Shown one piece after another: positions 52,871-64,000 of a stretch of DNA of 64,000 nucleotides. Each line of letters begins with the position of its first letter. Positions within the stretch are counted from its first letter, which is position 1. Where the stretch lies: NCBI RefSeq assembly GCF_964340395.1, contig NC_135558.1, forward strand, positions 6,596,001 through 6,660,000, in the 5' to 3' direction. The notes beneath the pieces are model-generated. The model was given only the letters and a program-made list of their open reading frames with translations, did not search any database and was not told the origin of the DNA. A program made the position numbers and the translations under genes. The stretch comes from Glandiceps talaboti (taxonomy: Eukaryota > Hemichordata > Enteropneusta > Spengelidae).

Positions 52871-53430
52871 ACAACCAGTAACACTGAAGTAAAACACTTT
52901 CTCTATGTGCTGTACTCATTTATAGCATTCATATTACAACCAGTAACACTGAAGTAAAACACTTTCTCTATGTGCTGTACTCATTTATAGCATTCATATT
53001 ACAACCAGTAACACTGAAGTAAAACACTTTTTCTATGTGCTACACTCATTTATAGCATTCATAATACAACCAGTAACACTGAAGTAAAACACTTTCTCTA
53101 TGTGCTGTACTCATTTATAGCATTCATATTACAACCAGTAACACTGAAGTAAAACACTTTCTCTATGTGCTACACTCATTTATAGCATTCATTTTACAAC
53201 CAGTAACACTGAAGTAAAACACTTTCTCTATGTGCTACACTCATTTATAGCATTCATTTTACAACCAGTAACACTGAAGTAAAGCACTTTCTCTGTGCTA
53301 CACTCATTTATAGCATTCATATGAAGTGTATAGGTATACCGTTTCAATTGGTTGGTTTACAAGACTAGCATGTGACCTTTCTAATGCGGTCAATTAGCAA
53401 ATGAAACAGTATACTGTTATACTTGATATG
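52871..53430. mobile_element. Inverted-repeat element, family A, copy 2, with one arm amplified
   Basis: Seven copies of a 65-bp unit (starts 52871, 52936, 53001, 53066, 53131, 53196, 53261) beginning acaaccagtaacactgaagt form one arm. The last runs into a single-copy part with aggtataccgtttcaattgg and then the inverted aatgaaacagtatactgtta. The family matches 20822-21058, where the arm is single. Confidence 0.88.
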
Positions 53431-53821
53431 GATGGCATGGTCCCACTGCTGCCACCAGTTCCAAATCCTACTACTATCACATCCCACCACATTGTGAAGT
53501 AATATCATAACGTATCAGTGAAATGCAGTGAATTAACTTTTTTTAGTTAGGGTGTGAGGAGAGGAATGCGTCTCACAGTAGTAAAGGGGCAACAGCATTG
53601 CAAGTTATTGGTTATAATGTGGGGGAGTGGATATGTTGACCTCAGTCCCAAGTATGTCAGTTGTGTGCACATCTCGTCTTTGGGAGTTCTGGTCATCAGC
53701 TCAGAAATAAAGTATCCAAACACAGACATTGATTTAATACAAACACAAACTCACTGTGGTGGTGGTAATAATGGGAAACAACAAATGCCTTTTTAGAAAC
53801 TATCAATGTGGTGGGATCTTG

Positions 53822-54120
53822 CTACCATTTTACCAACTCCCTCCCCCCTCCCCCCTTGTGATTACGGAAGGCTCCCTAAATGACTACCGATTCCCCCGAC
53901 GCCCCTTGCATTTACACAAGGCTCCCTAATTGACTACCATTTTACCGATTCCCACGACGCCCCTTGCAATTACTTATGGCTCCCTAAATGACTACCGTTT
54001 TACCGATTCCCCCGACGCCCCTTGCATTTACACAAGGCTCCCTAATAGACTACCATTTTACCGATTCCCACGACGCCCCTTGCAATTACTTAGGGCTCCC
54101 TAAATGACTTACCATTTTAC
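53822..54120. repeat. Dimeric satellite, 116-bp higher-order period
   Basis: Alternating units of about 58 bp share gacgccccttgca and ggctccctaa. They differ by ttcccccgacg with acacaagg against ttcccacgacg with acttatgg. The pair repeats with period 116 (for example 53886 and 54002). It is unusually C-rich for this window. Confidence 0.88.
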
Positions 54121-54842
54121 GGCAATGTACAGTGCTCTCAACACATGCTTGCTTGAGAGAATGCGCAAAGCCCAGTTTGATAGAGGTCATGCAGGTATTA
54201 ATACACCAGGTATTTAAATCATTATCAGTTATACATCATGCTGTCATAATCATTGAAATCACTTATCCATCACAAATATTGATTGTATAAATTATTTTAA
54301 TGACTGATATCTTATAAATTTAAAGATGACATTCCTCATTACCATTACAATAACAGAAACAAATGAGCAGGAGATCAAAACACATTTTCCATCTGTCTGG
54401 ATTTTTCTCCGTATTAAATGTTGCATTCCGGTCATATCTATATGTTGTTCAATTCAGAGCAATGTGTTCAGATCGAACCTGGGGCATGGGGCAAAAATTC
54501 TGGTAAAACCCGAATATGAAGGTGAACTTTGAAGTTATGAATGAATGTGTATTATCGGAAAATGCAACTTGAAAAAAAATAAAAGTGGGTCATATAAAGT
54601 TTGCATTGAGAGATAAAAGACTCTTTTTGAAATTAAAGATACTAACATTTTGTACAGGTGAAATTTATTCAGGTATGGTATGTATTCAATGTGAACACCA
54701 CGGTTTACCAACACAGATGAATTTCCATTTGAAGGTATAGTATGTACTGTTAAAACGCCGGCAAAACGGATATATATATATATCGATGTCATAGAACAGA
54801 ACACAGACAATGAAGTCCGTGAAGAAATATTATTCGAATAAA
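54121..54842. other. Intergenic sequence between ABHD16A and KCNK
   Basis: AT-rich DNA with no exon, clear repeat or RNA gene that I can support, except a short TA microsatellite near 54770. With 52703-54120 it separates the two convergent genes. Confidence 0.6.
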
Positions 54843-54848
54843 TTTATT
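54843..54848 (-). terminator. Candidate poly(A) signal for the KCNK gene
   Basis: TTTATT on the + strand reads AATAAA on the - strand, about 260 bp after the KCNK stop at 55106. A second one lies near 54661. Confidence 0.4.
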
Positions 54849-55105
54849 CTGTTTGCGTTATATATAATGGAATATAAGGCCTACTAAAGTCTAAAGATAG
54901 TAATACCCCGAACCGAAAACTCTCTTCTAAAAGTAACATCTACTGTGATTAGTATAAATGTGTAGGTGTATATGCGTGGACGTAGCTAGGTATATCCGTC
55001 TGCTTGTCTCGGCGTGTGAATGTCTAAAAGGTGGAGATGTTCGAGCACGTAAACCGAAGATAGTTGGCAAAGTTGAGTTGTTCTTGGGTAAACTGACACA
55101 GCTGT

Positions 55106-56299
55106 TTATACATCTGTTGCCTGACTGCAGACACATTTTGGTAGACATTTTCTACATCTCTGCATTTTGCGACCCTCTTCTTTCACCAATGAACGAACTC
55201 TGCTTTTCAGTTCATCTCTTGCTAGGTTGAGGGCGATAGACATGATAACAAGCCCCACTACGATGTAGCAGGAAACGAACGTTTGTCTTACAAGTATCTC
55301 TTCATACGTCAGTTTACCATGGCGATCAGCAGGGGTGATGTCACCAAAACCAATGGTGGTGAAAGTAATGATACTAAAATAGATACAATCTACGAATGTC
55401 CACTTTTCTTCTAATAGCATCAGAATACCAGATCCTGTCATAATATACACCAACAATACAATAACAATGAAAGTAACTGGTGTACTCTCGTAGGCAGGTT
55501 TTATTTCATCATACATATCTTTCCCGAGTGGTGACACGTCTTCAAGTGTTGATGCCCCAGAATTCACACTTCTCCCTGGTTTATTCCCCCACCCTAAATC
55601 AAAGTCTTCGCTCGAGGCAAGTTCAGGAGACTTCAGACCAGCCGCGTTACCTTTACCCGGCTTATCGGTAGCAATTTCCCAGCTTCCTCTTGGAGATCCG
55701 GTATCACTTACTTTCCCATCCATTATAAATGTTTCAACTTCTTCGAGACTAGTTGATGTGCCCATACGAGTCGTTGTTTGTAACCCAAATGATCCAGGAG
55801 AAACCATTTTGTCACTGTGACTCCTACCATTTTCTTGAGTGTCCGTTTGTCCTGGAAATGTTAGATCAGCTGTATGTTCGGTGATCAGTTGTTGGCAGCA
55901 TACATATCTCTGCTTTACACGTTTATGGATGTATTTCAATGGAACAGCGATGAGTCTTCCTAATTTAACCAGAAATATGACAAAGAGAGGAATACCAATG
56001 ACAGCGTAGAGGATGCACGCGAACCGACCTGATATTGTAACTGGGGCAATTGTTCCATAACCTGTTAAAAAGACAACACAAACGACGAAACGACTTTAAA
56101 CATTATTCTTATAAATGAATGTTTACAGGGGAATATTAAAACGCTATTTCACATACATACATACATACATACATACATACATACATACATACATACATAC
56201 ATACATACATACATACATGCATACACACATACATTACATATATACATACATACATACATACATACATACATACATACATACATACATACATACATACAT

Positions 56300-56373
<74 letters not shown>

Positions 56374-56820
56374 AACCGTTAATGACATGTTTGTCTTCCA
56401 GAAACATTTTGAAAATTTATGCAATAGTATTTTCATAAATTCATGAACAATTTAAATAACAATAATTCCTGTATTATTTATAAGTAAGTGATTATGGGCA
56501 GTTTCACCTCGCATGACTGGTTCTCATGCTATTGTAATAAAAACCTACTTAATTAGAAAATGAAGCTCATTTACATGGTCGAATGACCTCCGATATTGCA
56601 GAGACCCAGGTCATATGACTTAAGATACTCTAGACTAGATAAAAGTGTGCAGAGAACTGAAACTGCAGGTTACTGTATTTATCAGAATGTACTATAGGGT
56701 CTAACTGTTCAGCCTACTACCAATGCATACAAGTGGAATTTTTATTCAACTGACTTGGTACCTCGATATCGGTTAGGGTAATGTAAAGACACACGACCAA
56801 ATGTTGACACCAAACGTAAC

Positions 56821-56906
<86 letters not shown>

Positions 56907-57708
56907 GGTGGTGGTGGTGGTGGTGGTGATGGTGGTGGTGGTGGCGGTGGCCCAAAGCAGTTGGCGAAAATCATCATAAACAACGTTAACAGATGTAATG
57001 GTTCGGTAGTGCCAGAAATCCTTTTTCATTGATGTGTTGTTAATCTTTTGGTTCGATAACGAAGACACCACCACCAACAACAATAACAACAACAACAATG
57101 GCGCAAACAACAAAACAGAAAATAACAATTGTTCTAATAAAGGGTATTAATTTTGACATCGCCAGAAACAACAGCTATACACGTACGTCACAACTGCATA
57201 TTATGGCTTAGGTGTAGTCTTGATATGGCATGTTCAAAAATATCTAAATTTGTCATTATCAAACTATCCTGAGATACTTACCTATCGTGCTGACGACAGT
57301 CAAACAAAAGAAACATGCTGAAAAATAATTCCAGCGTGTGCTTTGTTGCCTGGCTAACTCTTCCCTCTTCGACTCATCATCCAATTGTCGTAGATTTTCC
57401 AGTTGCTCCATTGTAAACAAGATCCACTCTTCCATATCCATGTACCTGCTTCTGTTCCATAGCACCTCAGTCAAGTTGCGTTCAGGACGTGTCGTGTTCG
57501 CATCGTATGTCATGGGCGATATATCATTGTCAGGTCCTTCCAAAAATTGGAACAACTTCCCTCCTAACATGACGTAAGCTATGGCAGCTACAAATAGAAT
57601 TGTCGTATTACGAATACTTTTCCTGAAAACGTTGAAACGACAGGCAGCATGTCGCAAACTAGCAATGCCTTTGTCCTTGTCAGGGACCAGGTCGTTTACA
57701 AACCCCAT
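55106..57708 (-). CDS. Two-pore-domain potassium channel (KCNK family, TRESK-like layout)
   Basis: Two exons on the - strand, 57708-57282 and 56061-55106, encode 460 residues. Layout: M1 at about 36-56 ending GGKLFQFLE, external cap with N-glycosylation sequons at N71, N78 and N85, first pore loop with TIGYG at 141-145, M2 at about 154-180, a cytosolic loop of about 150 residues, M3 at about 335-359, second pore loop with TTIGFGD at 377-383, M4 at about 401-422, and a tail of about 38 residues. Two selectivity filters in one chain define K2P channels, which dimerise and carry background K+ current in the plasma membrane. Most K2P proteins have a short M2-M3 loop and long tail; the reverse here recalls KCNK18/TRESK. 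No clear calcineurin-docking PxIxIT is seen in the loop. The start ATG has A at -3 and G at +4. The intron splits the first glycine codon of GYG. Which vertebrate subfamily is closest cannot be settled by eye. Confidence 0.93.
56062..57281 (-). repeat. KCNK intron rich in microsatellites
   Basis: The single coding intron holds (TACA)n at about 56150-56300 and (CA)n to 56371. On the + strand it also holds (ATG)n at about 56822-56890, running directly into (GTG)n to about 56945, and a short (AAC) tract near 57080. Together these exceed 350 bp. No extra exon is seen. Confidence 0.9.
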
Positions 57709-60296
57709 ACTTCAGAAACTGGCAAGTGTAGATAGATAGCAAGCCGCTAAAATATCAACTTGAAATTCTCGAGTTTTGGCTGGCCAAAAAAAACTATACT
57801 GGAACAATATGGATAGCTACCATGCACAATGAACTGCAGTGTGAGCTAGCTGTAGTATTTCAGATGTCATCAAGAAGCTATTGCAAATGTAGACAGTGTA
57901 TATCCCCGCTTTACCTCATTTTGTTAATGTAGTCATCACGTGACTACTTTTGATTAATAATGGTGTTCAAATATGTATACGAGTTGGTATGCAATATTTT
58001 AATAACTTTTGAGTGACACAATTACTTTCACATATCTAATCATTTAATAATTTGGTTGACAAATGTGTATTGACATGTAATTTAATAGATTTTAAAAGTG
58101 AGTAAAAATACTTTTTAATTTTTTTTTGGAATTACTTTTCAACAGGTGAAAGTCTAGGTTACACACAAAAGAGGTCCTTTTTTCGGCGGGAATATCGAAA
58201 ACGCTTATGAGGCGATAACATCAGCAATTTCTCCTTTATATTCCTGTACACATTTAGCAAAAGGGTCACATAGTGACCTATACATGGCAGTATCATCATA
58301 TGCACGGTTAACTGGGTCTTTTGGTGACTCTTATCTGCGACTAAGACATGGTTGTCACTTCAAAAAGGTCATTTAATATGGCCGATACGTTTGTTACTCT
58401 AGGGGGTCTTCTAGTACATGTATTGAATTGCGAAACTCTGAACGAACTGTATGAGCTTGTATGAGCTCACAACCCACGCATGCGCGCTTGACAACGGCAG
58501 TGCTTTAAACATATTCCCCATCTTTAACTTGAATAATCAATTTAATTTATAAACTTCTCGTAATTACTGTTTTATTAAGCTAATTACGATCGCGACCAAA
58601 CTGTCTTGAAATATTAGAAGACTTTTATAAAAAGCAGGACTGCTTGTAAACTGTATTCACTGTAAACGACAATTATGAACAAATTAACAAATTGGTTCAG
58701 GAAATTACAACTGAAGCTTGTACTGTGTTGGAACTCCCTAGTTTCACCTACAGTATGTGCATCCATGATTAATATTGCCGAAATGTAACATTAATTAAAC
58801 TGACCTTACCACTGACAGATTCCATATGAGTTGGAAAAAAAGAAATACCTTAGTACAACATATGATTCGATGACGGTTACTAATTGCATTATAATGTTGA
58901 ACTATTTTTTTTGTATAAACAGCTTTAAAGTACCAGGCCCCTTTCGTACAATTTCGCACACAGTATGATAATTATCGAGGGATGTATTAAAATGATTACA
59001 ACTATCACAAATACACAATTATCACCAGAAATGTATGCTTGGAATCTAGTCTCCCATTCTCGCAAGCTAGGCCATACTTTTCTCCACTGATGCGGATGGC
59101 ACAACGAAAAATATTGTGCCATTTAGGCCTATAGAAAATGTGGGTTGGTGTTACCGTAAAAGGGACAGTGGTTTACGACATGCAACCCCTGCTCCATACT
59201 AGGGAATTAACGATTTGGTGGAATTGGTAATCGCCGAGTAATAATCGAGCATTACCGAGTGTAGCCAAGCGACTTGTGGTTTTACTATCACAAGCTACAT
59301 CCTGTGTTAGCGACAACAGGTCCCTGGGGTGTACATATCTATGACAGGAGACATTCACTGCACGTGAAGACGAACACCGCAATGATATGGACTCGGTAAT
59401 TACAAGTATTATATCAGTAAAGATAAAAACTCTGTTCTTAATTAACCTTTCCCAAAATAAAGATAAATTGATTATATTAGAAGGAATACCATTTGTAATT
59501 TATGATTATGACTTGTACACGACATGCTATTACACTCATGTAATACGATTTAGGTGTTAATTACCTAGGACCCTTGTAATCGTGTACCTTTTAATGGAGT
59601 TCAATCATGCAAGTATTTTGATCGATGGGTATGTTTTACACAAGACATTTATTTTATAAATATATATAAGTGGTTTATTTACCCAATCGTATAAAATGAT
59701 TACAAAATAATGGTAACAAAAATCAAAAGAGAGAAGGGTAAATGGGGAGTCAAGAAATAGCTTACAGCTAGTCTAGCCTGATCCCCGACATTGTATATTG
59801 CGAATGAAAACAATAAGAGGGTTCAGTCATTAAGATGACTGAAAACATAACTGGGAGAAGAAAATATATCACATATACATATACATATACATATGCATAT
59901 ACATATACATGTACACACAAAAAACATTTTTACTACATGAAAAAGTCTAATACAATAAACGAAAAGTCAATACATCTGTAAGTTTACAATTTAATCACCT
60001 GTACTGCTCTACTAAATATTGTTTAAGAGATTTCCTAAAAATATGTTGGGAATTTTTCGATCTGATTTGGATAGGAATATCATTCCAAATTTTTGCACCT
60101 ACGAATGAAATATCGCCACTGTATATCTGCCAACAACTCGGGGTTTTCTCCAATACAGTTTGATCTCACCATATCTTTTACTGACGTTTTGTGTATTACG
60201 GTAACATTATTTGTTATATTTGAACCGTCATAAGTACTGGATACATGCTTACACATGACCATTTACCCCAAGCATTTTAAGGTGATATACCACTAT
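57709..60296. other. Upstream flank of the KCNK gene
   Basis: This stretch must contain the KCNK promoter and 5' UTR. I see no recognisable exon. An acgcatgcgcgc string near 58476 resembles the core of NRF1 sites but is 770 bp from the start codon. A short ATATAC tract lies at about 59870-59910. Confidence 0.5.
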
Positions 60297-60797
60297 TCAT
60301 TGTATCTGTATCTGTATCTGTATCTGTATCTGTATCTGTATCTGTATCTGTAACTGTAACTGTATCTGTATCTATCTGTATCTGTATCTGTAACTGTATC
60401 TGTATCTGTATATATATATATCTGTACCTGTATCTGTATCTGTATCTGTATATATATCTGTATCTGTATCTGTATCTGTATCTATATATCTGTATCTGTA
60501 TCTGTATCTGTATCTGTATATATATATATATCTGTATCTGTATCTATATCTGTATCTGTATCTGTATATATCTGTATCTGTATCTGTATCTGTATATATA
60601 TATCTGTATCTGTATCTGTATATATATTTGTATCTGTATCTGTATCTGTATCTGTATCTGTATCTGTATCTGTATCTGTATCTGTATCTGTATATATGTA
60701 TCTGTATCTGTATCTGTACCTGTACCTGTACCTGTACCTGTATCTGTATCTGTATCTGTATCTGTATCTGTATCTGTATCTGTATCTGTATCTGTAG
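60297..60797. repeat. About 500-bp TATCTG hexanucleotide array
   Basis: More than 60 copies of TATCTG, interrupted by TA runs and by variants (CTGTAC, CTGTAA). It is not the animal telomere repeat TTAGGG. Confidence 0.97.
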
Positions 60798-63084
60798 AAT
60801 ACTGTGTAAACATCCGAGTACGGATTATCACATACACAGGTACGTAAAACACTATTGAGGTAGCTGGGAGCAAGTTAGTAGTAATCCAAACATTGAACAA
60901 TTGACATCCAGGGATTGTAGACACTGTTTAAAAGCAGTACTAGATTGCGCTTCTTTGATGTTGATGGGTAAACAGTTCCATTGTAGGTGGGAAGTTGGAG
61001 AAGTTCTAAGAATCTTTTTCATAATGTCAGTGAAGAGATTAAAATAGATGTTTACCGGTAAAGGTCACTATAAATAATATATAAAGCAAACGACAATTTG
61101 GAAGTTAGCATATTACTGTTCTAGCTTTGGGTCTTGAAGATAGTACTATAATAGATATTAAACAATTACAAGGTTAACATAATTAATTATGTAGATAGAT
61201 TGGAAATGTAGGTTCTCGTATAATACTTGTATTTATCCCTCATAAACTAGCACTGGCATGGTCGCCTAACGGATCTTCCTGCGTTTCGTTCAGTAGTGGC
61301 TATCCTCAAAGGTAAGCGATTTCGCCATAAAACTATACACATGGCTATCTCATAAAAGACAATAAAAGAAAGCAGACTATTGTAATACTATATTAACAAA
61401 GGTAGAGGAATCATATAGGTCTACACTCGAGCAAGTGTACAACAGTGTACATTGGTATATCGATTCGCCTAGACAAAACAAATGCCGTTGGTGGTGTATG
61501 TCACTTTTCCTTTACACCACTTCACGTGTCTAAACGCTTTGTTTTACGAGTACATTACTTACAAGATTGCATCGATATTGTGTAATATCGCACTGGTTCG
61601 GTGCAATATCCAGATATTGCACTAGTACGATGTAATATTAAGACAATGCTCTACACTAGAAAAATTATGTATTTGTTCATTTAAACACTAATAAAAAGTT
61701 TGCATAAAACACAAAACATGAGTCTGAAATATATTAGTGTTAAGCACTGTGTCTCAAACATAGATGGTGTTTCGTGTTGACATTTTATTTTTCATTATTG
61801 AACTTAGTGCAAACCTAGGAACGACAAAAAGCTCAAAAACAAACTACATAATTTATGTTAATTCAAAAGTAAAGTTCAATGCCTAGACCTGCATGCTTAA
61901 ATCAGAGCCACAAAGAATATGTGGTGATCAAATATAGGTCTTTGCAGGTCAAAAATATAACTTTAACACCACAGTTATTAAAGGTCAAATATGAATCGAT
62001 TTGAAAATACGATATATGGCTGTACACCTAAACAGCACAGTTTGAATTGACTGAACTGAGGTTCATCATTAGTGCTATGGGCATGGTGAAATGATTGTAC
62101 AGTACAGAATAATTAATGTTTCTTGGGGTGTGTACTCAATTGTAGTAAATGATGTCCCTAACTTGCTGATAATTTTCGTAGATTTGGACGATTGAGAAGT
62201 TCATAAATGGGGAGAACATTCTATCAGACAAAATGCGAGTACGATAGTCGGATACATATTTTGAAAAAACCCGTACCACACTTGGCATATGTTTTATAAC
62301 TACACTAATTGTTAACGAAATGGCGTAGAATGTGCAGACCGTGGCTTACAATGAGACTTACAGAGTGACAATAAGTGATAACCCAGTGGTGAGTAAAATC
62401 ACGTGATAACCCAGTAGGATTTTGAGGCACATAGAGCGGATTTCAAGCCTTGCGGACAAAAACAATCATTTTAAAAAGACTATACATACAAATTTAGGTC
62501 ACAGTGATTCAATTTCACTCACCAGTCTGTTCCTGAAATCGTGGAGAAACCAAACTAGAGTAATATCACAGGGGCAGCGAGCATGTAACTGACCAACTAC
62601 ATGTGCTCCTATCCACACCAAGGCTCATATTGAGAAAAATGATTGAAGCACGTGCAAATGTTCCACAAGTGTACAGGTCGTTGAAATAAATTGGCCAATC
62701 ACTGGCCTGTTACTCACAATGACTTGCTAATACACATCATCAAACCCGATTGGTCAATTTGAGACCACTGCACACACAGGTGTGTTTACAGTAGCGTGAG
62801 GATTTTGATTTTTTGGTGGGATTATCCAGAAACTATATGATATTGGACCTTCCAAAACAATGAAATTTACATGACAATTAGGCGAAAGAAAAATAGTTGT
62901 GTGTTTCCGATAACATGACCTCTTAAAATAGGGTAGGTAGGGTTTATTTTATTTTATTTTTGAAAAATATTGATTCGAACGAATAACAAACGAAACGTCA
63001 GTCTTCGGCTCAGAAGTACTCTTCTTCAAGAAGAGAAGTTTAGAAGCTTAGGACCGAAGCAGAGAACTTCACCTCATACTCTTG

Positions 63085-63085
<1 letters not shown>
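60798..63085. other. Intergenic sequence without recognised genes
   Basis: No exon with family similarity and no RNA gene is seen. Around 61570-61640 short inverted segments share atattgca and tgcaatat. Repeat family B has a copy at about 62892-62945. Confidence 0.6.
62892..62945 (+). repeat. Dispersed repeat, family B, copy 3
   Basis: The segment agttgtgtgtttccgataac followed by atgacctc matches the copy at 33432 over about 30 bp, then diverges. Confidence 0.5.
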
Positions 63086-63151
<66 letters not shown>

Positions 63152-63177
63152 GCAACAGCAACAACAACAACAACACC

Positions 63178-63212
<35 letters not shown>
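63086..63212. repeat. CAA trinucleotide microsatellite
   Basis: About 126 bp of (CAA)n with a few CAG and CAC interruptions. In one frame it would encode polyglutamine, but the surrounding open frame (62970-63263) has no recognisable domain or supporting splice structure. Confidence 0.95.
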
Positions 63213-63907
63213 AATAAAATTGCAAATTTTTGTTTAATAAACTATTATACGACAAGTCGTTGATGACACTCTACTCAAAGCACTGCTATGTAGCGCCACC
63301 AACGTCAAATCTGACAGTTTTAGAGCTACCAAAAACCAATACACTTTATTACTTGAAAAAGTGAAGTTTAGGTTCCGTGTACACGGTTCAACATCATATC
63401 GTTAACGAATTATATTTTTTTTGTCTTCAATTCATCTCGAGATACCTATTACAGGACTCTGGCATAATTTTGTTTTCAATCATCGTGGTAAAAACAAGAC
63501 TTTGAATATTAGTTCGTTTTAAAGGAACGGAAAAATAGCATGTAGTATGTAGGCCTACTGTTTTACTTCAAAGACTCGCTTGAGGGCTCACTTCTGTGGT
63601 GTTCTTAAAATTATATTTGATTATACAGTCATTCGTTTAACTAATATTGACCAACAGTTCGTACTTTGCATTTGGAGACTAATACTATCACTCGTACACA
63701 ATTTTGTCCCGGAAAAACCCCGTTCCATGAATGAAACTGGGAAAGCACTGAACGCTGTGTTCAGATTTCAAAGAATAAAGAAGTCTAGGTGTATATTTAT
63801 AAATTCTATACATGTATTGACCTGACACTTGTAGAGGCACAAAACTAACACCATGCACCAGTACTGTCAAATTGGGCAGCAATTGCTTTCACTAAGACTG
63901 AGATTTA

Positions 63908-63909
<2 letters not shown>

Positions 63910-63938
<29 letters not shown>

Positions 63939-63966
63939 TGTATGTATGTATGTATGTATGTATGTA

Positions 63967-64000
<34 letters not shown>
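63910..64000. repeat. TATG then TG microsatellite running off the window
   Basis: (TATG)n from about 63910 to 63972 changes into (TG)n, which continues to the last base of the window. Confidence 0.97.

Noticed and set aside
60297-60797. Telomere-like array
   Set aside because: The unit is TATCTG, not TTAGGG, and it is internal to ordinary sequence.
62970-63263. Polyglutamine open frame
   Set aside because: It consists largely of the CAA microsatellite. The flanking residues resemble no family and no splice structure supports a gene.

Overview
The window is animal (metazoan) nuclear DNA: AT-rich, with many short exons bounded by GT-AG introns, abundant microsatellites and minisatellites, MITE- and SINE-type dispersed repeats, and proteins closely resembling vertebrate orthologues. 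No bacterial or organellar signal is present. The conserved gene content and repeat style point to a marine invertebrate, most plausibly a non-vertebrate deuterostome (lancelet- or hemichordate-like). I cannot fix the species from sequence alone.

Four protein-coding genes alternate in strand. (1) A RABGAP1/RABGAP1L-type Rab GTPase-activating protein runs on the + strand. Its 5' part lies before the window, and 17 exons from 4821 to 21531 encode the last 805 residues (end of the PTB domain, kinesin-like middle domain, TBC domain, coiled coil). (2) A compact three-exon microsomal glutathione S-transferase 1 (MGST1) gene lies on the - strand, 26816 to 25321, tail-to-tail with RABGAP1. (3) A 20-exon ABHD16A (BAT5) phosphatidylserine lipase gene lies on the + strand, 28070-50360, head-to-head with MGST1 across about 1.25 kb. 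(4) A two-exon two-pore-domain potassium channel (KCNK) lies on the - strand, 57708 to 55106, tail-to-tail with ABHD16A. Its very long M2-M3 loop and short tail recall TRESK. Frame was carried through every splice junction; the gene models give 805 (partial), 152, 540 and 460 residues.

The rest is intron and intergenic DNA rich in repeats: tandem arrays (34-, 42-, 54-, 63-, 64-, 65-, 99- and 116-bp units), inverted-repeat elements including one with TTAA at both ends, an almost perfect 193-bp palindrome beside a 1.2-kb inverted-repeat element, a 2.3-kb imperfect inverted repeat in ABHD16A intron 1, and a tRNA-derived SINE. From 57709 to the end I see no gene.

The genes are not an obvious pathway. 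RABGAP1 acts on Rab membrane traffic, MGST1 and ABHD16A are membrane lipid or detoxification enzymes, and KCNK sets resting K+ conductance. The most unusual signal is in ABHD16A, where three separate exon 5' ends (exons 5, 14 and 20) have been locally tandem-duplicated, each with an AG at its upstream edge. I found no convincing new multi-gene system.
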